A DNA stretch of 39,253 nt from Nostoc sp. FACHB-152 (GTDB lineage: Bacteria; Cyanobacteriota; Cyanobacteriia; Cyanobacteriales; Nostocaceae), in the NCBI RefSeq assembly GCF_014697475.1, contig NZ_JACJRV010000068.1:1-39253 (forward strand), given 5' to 3'. Positions 34,124-39,253 of this stretch are shown one piece after another. The notes under the pieces were generated by a model that searched no databases, was not told where the DNA came from, and saw nothing but the letters and a program-made list of their open reading frames with translations. Each line of letters begins with the position of its first letter. Position 1 is the first letter of the stretch. The translations under genes were made by a program, and so were the position numbers.

Positions 34124-34740
34124 TTCGGGTGATAGTGGTTGCGGCTTCGCCTGTGGTGCGGGCAGGTTTATCAGCAGTGGTAAGCCGTAACCCGCAATTA
34201 ACAGTTGTGGGCAGTGTATCTAGTTTAGATGCATTGCCTGAAGAAATTGAGCAATTACAAACAGATGTAGTTTTAATCGATCTAGGTACTAACCCAGGAA
34301 CAACAATATGGGACAAATTGCAGTTGTTCCCAGAACAGCAAATTATAGTGATTGCCGAGGATATCGATAGAATTGACCTGGAAACAGCATTTCGTTTCGG
34401 TATCCAAGGTATATTATCTAGTACCAGCACAGAGACAGAAATTATTGCAGGTATTGAGGCAGTTGCTTCTGGTTTAGTAATACTGCACCCTGATTGTTTG
34501 AAATTGCTGTCGATGCGGGAAAAAGTGTTAGCTAATCCCGTGCAAGCCCTAACTCCACGAGAAATAGAGGTTTTAGGAATGCTCAGTATTGGGTTAGGAA
34601 ATAAAGTAATCGCAAAACGTCTGCAAATTTCTGAACATACTGTCAAATTTCATGTCTCATCAATTTTTCAAAAGCTTAATGTTTCATCTCGTACTGAGGC
34701 GGTGACTGCTGGAATTAGATTAGGTTTAATTATGCTTTGA
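34120..34740 (+). CDS. LuxR/NarL-type regulator with a degenerate receiver
   Basis: A 206-residue protein: receiver-like domain (1-120) plus a canonical LuxR-type HTH (142-202, LTPREIEVLGMLSIGLGNKVIAKRLQISEHTVKFHVSSIFQKLNV). The phospho-acceptor position is kept (D54 in VVLIDLGTNPG). The acidic pair is replaced by A8-A9 (VVAASPVVR), the switch Thr by A79, and the conserved Lys by Ser near 100. Phosphorylation is therefore doubtful. It starts in the ATGA overlap with the HtrA-like protease, so the protease or its partner may set its activity instead of a kinase. It could activate genes by dimerisation or degradation control. Confidence 0.9.
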   Translation: MIRVIVVAASPVVRAGLSAVVSRNPQLTVVGSVSSLDALPEEIEQLQTDVVLIDLGTNPGTTIWDKLQLFPEQQIIVIAEDIDRIDLETAFRFGIQGILSSTSTETEIIAGIEAVASGLVILHPDCLKLLSMREKVLANPVQALTPREIEVLGMLSIGLGNKVIAKRLQISEHTVKFHVSSIFQKLNVSSRTEAVTAGIRLGLIML

Positions 34741-34813
34741 TAATTAGTCTCTAACGTACTTAATGGAAAAATTCAGATTGTACAAGAATGATTGGAAATT
34801 TGAGTTTTAAAGC

Positions 34814-36118
34814 TCAGATTGGAATTTGAATCATAAATTTTGTACCTTTGCCCAAAACAGAGTCACAATTCAATTTACCACCGTGGGCTTCTTCCACAAT
34901 TTGTCGAGAAATTGCCAGTCCCAAACCAGTTCCCTGACCCACAGGCTTAGTTGTAAAAGATGGCTCGAAAATTTTAGCCTGCACCTCAGACGGCATACCA
35001 AGAGCATTATCTTCAATACAAATTAAAACGGTTTTTTGTTGATCATTTACAGATGTAGTAATTACGATGGTGTGAGGGCAAGCAGTACCTATCTCCCGAT
35101 TTGAACGGTTATGATGAAGGTCATCAAATGCATCAATAGCATTGGCGATCACATTCATAAATACTTGGTTGAGTTGTCCGGGATAGCAATTAATTGGAGG
35201 TAACTCACCGTATTGTCTGACAACCTCGATTTTAGGACGATCTCCTTGGTCTTTCAGCCGATGTTTTAATAACATTAAGCTACTATCAATTCCTTCATGA
35301 ATTTGAAACTGTATCTTAGACGAAATATCAGATCGAGCAAAGGTTCTTAAAGAGAGGCTAATCTCTTTAAGATGTTTAATTCCTTTGTGCATTGAGAAGA
35401 TAAGTTTTGGTAAATCCGCCGTCAGATACTCTAAGTCAATTTCTTCAACAAATTCTTCAATTTCTGGCTCTGGATGTGGTAGTTTTTGCTGTTGTAGCTT
35501 TACCAAATGCAGCAAACTATTCACATATTCTTCAATATAAGAGCAATTTCCACTGATAAAACCTATTGGGTTATTAATTTCATGACCTATGCCGGCAATA
35601 AGCTGTCCCAGAGTGGACATTTTCTCACTCTGTATTAGTTGTAGTTGAGTTTGTTGTAGCTGATGTAGAGATTGAGTTAATTCCGAGGTGCGTTCTTGCA
35701 CTCTTTGTTCTAGGGTGCGGGTAAGATGAGAAATTTTTAGGTGTAACTTTAATCGAGCAATGACTTCTTCCTGTTGGAAGGGTTTGGTGATGTAGTCAAC
35801 TGCGCCCATTTCCAATCCTTTCACTTTGTCTGTGGCATCAGACAAGGCAGTCATAAAAATGATCGGAATATTCTGAGTTATGGTGTTGGCTTTTAGTCTG
35901 CGGCAAGTTTCAAATCCGTCCAAACCGGGCATCATCACATCCAGGAGAATGAGTTCAGGATGGGCGTATTCTGTTTGTTCGAGTGCCGATTCTCCATCTG
36001 TTGCCATGAGTGCTTTCCAACCACATCCTTGAATCGCTTCAGATAGCACCTTCAGATTAGTGGGATTATCATCCACCAATAGGATATGTATGGGCTTCAA
36101 AAGAGCTTCGGTCATCAT
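34814..36118 (-). CDS. receiver-histidine kinase
   Basis: A kinase of about 434 residues with an N-terminal receiver: acidic LLVDDNPTN and phospho-acceptor D60 when counted from the ATG at 36118. A coiled coil follows, then a HisKA box [16 protein letters not shown] (H179) and an HATPase with [15 protein letters not shown] and [15 protein letters not shown]. No membrane segment. The ATG of 36116-36118 overlaps the stop of the upstream CHASE2 kinase as ATGA; another ATG six bases earlier and one just after are also possible. The coupling says that both kinases are made together, so this is probably its relay partner. Confidence 0.9.
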   Translation of the reverse strand: MMTEALLKPIHILLVDDNPTNLKVLSEAIQGCGWKALMATDGESALEQTEYAHPELILLDVMMPGLDGFETCRRLKANTITQNIPIIFMTALSDATDKVKGLEMGAVDYITKPFQQEEVIARLKLHLKISHLTRTLEQRVQERTSELTQSLHQLQQTQLQLIQSEKMSTLGQLIAGIGHEINNPIGFISGNCSYIEEYVNSLLHLVKLQQQKLPHPEPEIEEFVEEIDLEYLTADLPKLIFSMHKGIKHLKEISLSLRTFARSDISSKIQFQIHEGIDSSLMLLKHRLKDQGDRPKIEVVRQYGELPPINCYPGQLNQVFMNVIANAIDAFDDLHHNRSNREIGTACPHTIVITTSVNDQQKTVLICIEDNALGMPSEVQAKIFEPSFTTKPVGQGTGLGLAISRQIVEEAHGGKLNCDSVLGKGTKFMIQIPI

Positions 36119-38967
36119 GAACATGACTCCGTTGTTAAAAATGATTTGAGAAATTTACGGATTTTTGCAGTTTGAAAGTTGGCAGTGAATTTGCTCAACT
36201 GGGTTGCGAAAGGAGTTAACTGATTGTCTTGTTCCATTAGCTCTTTTATTATTCCCTCGATTGTGGGGATATCTCCCATCATGGCTAGATGATAGAGTTG
36301 CTGCAAAATCTCCCCGGATGGTAAAATCAACTCGTTATTATCTACTGGCTGATTCTGGGTAGATACCTGCTGCGGTTGAGACTGAGTATAGATCCAGTCA
36401 ACTTCTAGTAGCGATCGCTTCGCTGCTACCTCGAAGGCAGAACGCAGTGCATGCAATAGTTCATCAATTTGCAGGGGTTTAGGCAAAAATGCTTTTGCTC
36501 CTGCTTGCAAACTCCGTTGCCAATTTTCTTCAAATACGTTGGCACTAGAAACAATAATCGGAATCGAACGAGTTTGGGGATTCTCTTGTAAGTGAACCAT
36601 TAGTTCAAAACCATCCATATTAGGCATTGCTAAATCCAGCACAATGACATCCGGCTGATGTTCAGTTGCAAGTTGTAGCCCATGTTTGCCATCGCTGGCT
36701 TCCAAGGTTCGACAGCCAATTCCTTGTAACAGACTGGTCAAAATAGCGCAGTGGTTGCAATCATCATCAACAATCAGAATTTGAGGCACATGACCCCGAA
36801 GACCTACGATTTTTTGGTGGGTTGAGGCGATAGTTTCTATCTGCCAATCATGGGAGACTGGGACTGGTACTGTCAAATCCAGCCAAAATAGACTGCCTTC
36901 ACCTAAACGACTCTGTACTTGAATTTGGCTGCCCATTAATGCTGCAATTCTTTGACTAATGGCTAATCCCAACCCAGTACCTTCAGATTTCCGTCCAGCC
37001 TCACCTACTTGCTCAAAGGCTAAAAAGATTTTCTCTAGTTGGTCTGGTGACATCCCAATACCCGTATCTTCAATCTGAAAGCGAATCTTTTGATGTGTGA
37101 TTTGTGTAGTTTCGTTTGTTGGTTGCGGTAATTCTTGCTCAATCACATCTACTTTAAACTTCACGCTACCGTTGTCTGTGAATTTGATCGCGTTACCTAG
37201 TAAGTTGATCAACACTTGCCGTAACCGCTTTTCATCTACTTGAATCGCAACTGGGAGACTCTCATCGATTAAGACTTGAAATTTAATTCCTCTTTCATCA
37301 GCTCGAATACTACAAATCTCGGTAACACTATGTAAGAATTTTGGCAAATTTACATTAGTCTCAACCAATTCTAATTTCCGAGCTTCGATTTTTGAAAGGT
37401 CGAGAATGTCATTGATCAGCATCAACAAATGTGTTCCACATTGGAAGATAATGCTGACTCCTTCTAGGTCTTTCTCTTTCAGGTTGGGCGATCGCTCCAG
37501 CACCTGAGCAAAGCCAAGGATACCATTAAGCGGTGTGCGTAGTTCATGACTCATATTGGCGAGAAACTCGCTTTTTGCTTGGTTAGCAGCATCAGCAGCT
37601 TGCTTGGCCTCTAGCAGTTCACAAGTTCGCTCTTCAACTTTAAACTCCAAGGTTTTCGAGTAATCTAATAATTGACCATTGGCAATTTCTAGTTGCTGAT
37701 TAGCTTCTTCTAACTTTTGCTGTTTATAAGCATTGGTTGTGGCAATTACGCTGCTGATAAACGCAGCTAAGGCAGGTGTAACCGGAATCAGCAGACCAGA
37801 CAACAACATCCCGTAGCCACCACCGATAAATGCGCCACTGATACCTACAGTTGCCCAAAGAATTTTGCCACCTGGAATCTTTCGCCCAGTATGCACAGTA
37901 GCTAAATACCAACTACCACCAGAACCAATCAAAGACCACAAAAGAATCCAGAACCATAAAGCTATGTGTGAAATGCCGTGGAGATTTGCTTTGCCTGTTT
38001 TTGCTCCTTGCACTAGTTGATTGGCGATATTGGCATGGATAACTACACCTGGTGTAGGTTTTTGGGCAGAAATTAAAGTAGAACTGAAGGGTGTGCTAAA
38101 GAAGTCATTGGTACTGGCAGCAGTTGAGCCAATAAACACCATGCGATCGCGCATCAGGTTTGCTGGAATTTTCCCAGCCAATACATCCCGCATCGCAACT
38201 GTGCGGAATGCTGTTTCTGAACCATACCAGTTAAGTAAAATTTGATAGCCACCAACATCAGTATCAGAGTAACCTGCTTCTTGATTTTGTAGTGGTAGGT
38301 AGATTTGATTACCTAAGCGAAACTTCTGCTGCTTTTCATCAACAGATTCTAATGTGATTTTTTCAGCTTCAAGGTACTTGAGGGCTACAAGGGTTGCTAG
38401 TCCTGCTTTAATTTTTCCTTCTTCTTTGGCATCGACTGCTGTTAGTAAGGCTCGACGCACATGGCGATCGCCATCTAAGACTAAATCTGCTAATCCTACG
38501 CGATCGAGTTTTTTCAGTTCTGGTGGTGCATTGACACGTTCCCCAGTCATTTTCTCAACGCCAATCAAATTAGCACTGTTGCGGAAGACTTTAACAAGTT
38601 GCTCATGTCCACTGCCCTCTGGTAAATCTCTATAAAGATCTAAGCCAATAGACCGGGGTTGTTGCGCCTGAATTTTTTCTAGTAATTTGGCTAATGACCA
38701 ATCTGGAATTGGCCATTTACCAACTGATTGAATATCGTGTTCATCAATTGTTACAATGACGATTTCGTCAGCTATGGTATTTTGTGAACACGCAACAAGG
38801 GTACGTGCTTCGCAAGAACGCTGTCGTATCCATTCATCACGAAGTTTCCACTCAGGCAAATTAAAAATTCCCAATGACTGCCCAACAATAACTGTCAGAG
38901 CAACACTGGGAGTAATAATCAAAATACTGCGAGAGCTTTGGATGAAAGCTTGGAATTTACGCCACAT
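36115..38967 (-). CDS. CHASE2-domain hybrid sensor histidine kinase
   Basis: A 950-residue membrane-bound sensor. TM1 covers about 15-35. The CHASE2 sensory domain (about 37-330) has [37 protein letters not shown] and [16 protein letters not shown]. Three more membrane helices (about 335-355, 370-390 and 393-411) follow. A coiled coil then leads to HisKA (H474 in [20 protein letters not shown]), an HATPase with ATP lid ([17 protein letters not shown]) and a receiver with D778 ([13 protein letters not shown]). The last 90 residues are helical and could be a degenerate HPt-like region, but I see no clear HPt histidine motif. It probably phosphorylates the downstream translationally coupled receiver-kinase. 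Confidence 0.92.
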   Translation of the reverse strand: MWRKFQAFIQSSRSILIITPSVALTVIVGQSLGIFNLPEWKLRDEWIRQRSCEARTLVACSQNTIADEIVIVTIDEHDIQSVGKWPIPDWSLAKLLEKIQAQQPRSIGLDLYRDLPEGSGHEQLVKVFRNSANLIGVEKMTGERVNAPPELKKLDRVGLADLVLDGDRHVRRALLTAVDAKEEGKIKAGLATLVALKYLEAEKITLESVDEKQQKFRLGNQIYLPLQNQEAGYSDTDVGGYQILLNWYGSETAFRTVAMRDVLAGKIPANLMRDRMVFIGSTAASTNDFFSTPFSSTLISAQKPTPGVVIHANIANQLVQGAKTGKANLHGISHIALWFWILLWSLIGSGGSWYLATVHTGRKIPGGKILWATVGISGAFIGGGYGMLLSGLLIPVTPALAAFISSVIATTNAYKQQKLEEANQQLEIANGQLLDYSKTLEFKVEERTCELLEAKQAADAANQAKSEFLANMSHELRTPLNGILGFAQVLERSPNLKEKDLEGVSIIFQCGTHLLMLINDILDLSKIEARKLELVETNVNLPKFLHSVTEICSIRADERGIKFQVLIDESLPVAIQVDEKRLRQVLINLLGNAIKFTDNGSVKFKVDVIEQELPQPTNETTQITHQKIRFQIEDTGIGMSPDQLEKIFLAFEQVGEAGRKSEGTGLGLAISQRIAALMGSQIQVQSRLGEGSLFWLDLTVPVPVSHDWQIETIASTHQKIVGLRGHVPQILIVDDDCNHCAILTSLLQGIGCRTLEASDGKHGLQLATEHQPDVIVLDLAMPNMDGFELMVHLQENPQTRSIPIIVSSANVFEENWQRSLQAGAKAFLPKPLQIDELLHALRSAFEVAAKRSLLEVDWIYTQSQPQQVSTQNQPVDNNELILPSGEILQQLYHLAMMGDIPTIEGIIKELMEQDNQLTPFATQLSKFTANFQTAKIRKFLKSFLTTESCS

Positions 38968-39253
38968 AATTTCGCCAGAGCTTTAAATAATATTGAAGAG
39001 AATTCGTCAGCCATGACTCTACTCATTTCTGGTCTGGAATTTAATCAGAGGTAAGGGAAAAAATCAACAAAGTTCTTTCCCTTTAACCTTGCCCTTTTTC
39101 CTCCTCTTATCTCAATACGGTTCGGTTAAAGGGGAAAGGGGAAGAAAAAACTTTTAACCCTTACCCTTTAACCCCTTCGGGGTGACGCTCGCAAGCTCGC
39201 TAACGCCAGTCGCTCATGGGGAGCCAGTCTCGTGGGCGGCTCTGCCGACTTGA
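38968..39253. repeat. spacer with MITE-like end and dispersed repeat
   Basis: The region upstream of the CHASE2 kinase. CAATACGGTTCGGTTAA at 39113-39129 matches the left end of the two MITEs, followed by the same purine-rich interior and AACCCTTACCCTTTAACCCC. The right end is not found in the window and is replaced by a GC-rich dispersed repeat (CGCTCGCAAGCTCGC and GTGGGCGGCTCTGCCGACTT). No gene is visible. Confidence 0.5.

Overview
The window is chromosomal DNA of a filamentous, probably heterocyst-forming cyanobacterium of the Nostoc/Anabaena type. HIP1 octamers (GCGATCGC) are scattered through genes and spacers. There is a psbA gene for the photosystem II D1 protein, a cyAbrB regulator and many multi-domain sensor kinases. 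The spacers hold short tandem heptamers and small palindromic or MITE-like elements. I see no rRNA, tRNA, CRISPR array or complete IS.

Layout. 1-4700: a small membrane protein, a coiled-coil protein, a B12-binding radical SAM enzyme (minus), a 50-residue membrane peptide gene and a cupin protein. 4705-7928: a divergent pair, a receiver/glutaredoxin-like/thioredoxin-reductase-like fusion (minus) and a cNMP-domain histidine kinase (plus). 8113-19353: a redox block with psbA of the D1' (low-oxygen) type, a DsbA-like protein, a CxxC mini-thioredoxin, a permease, a sulfide:quinone reductase (SQR) with all three redox cysteines, an ArsR-family repressor, an SCP2-like protein and an RND efflux pair. 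19884-27320: moaE, a translationally coupled response regulator and hybrid kinase, an NTF2-like protein, pyrR, cobD, a cysteine-free Rrf2 regulator and cyAbrB. 27558-34740: a ClC transporter, a zinc-ribbon membrane protein, a MATE exporter, and a triad of a catalytically dead HtrA-like protein, an intact HtrA-like protease and a LuxR-type regulator with a degenerate receiver. 34814-38967: two translationally coupled sensor kinases, one with a CHASE2 domain.

Main discovery candidates. First, the D1' promoter (8030-8060) and the SQR/ArsR promoter (12297-12328) carry almost the same 20-bp palindrome, 16 of 20 bases identical, in the same place between a TTGWCA -35 box and the -10 box. This predicts one regulator, most simply the ArsR-family protein at 13803-14105, switching a photosystem II variant and sulfide oxidation together. 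Second, the pseudoprotease, protease and pseudo-receiver triad (32290-34740) has no visible signal peptide or membrane anchor and looks like an undescribed cytoplasmic proteolytic signalling unit. Third, two MITEs (9789-9892 and 19580-19703) share CAATAC...GTATTG ends and are each flanked by a perfect 10-bp target duplication.

All calls come from reading the sequence and from family knowledge held in memory; no database search was run.
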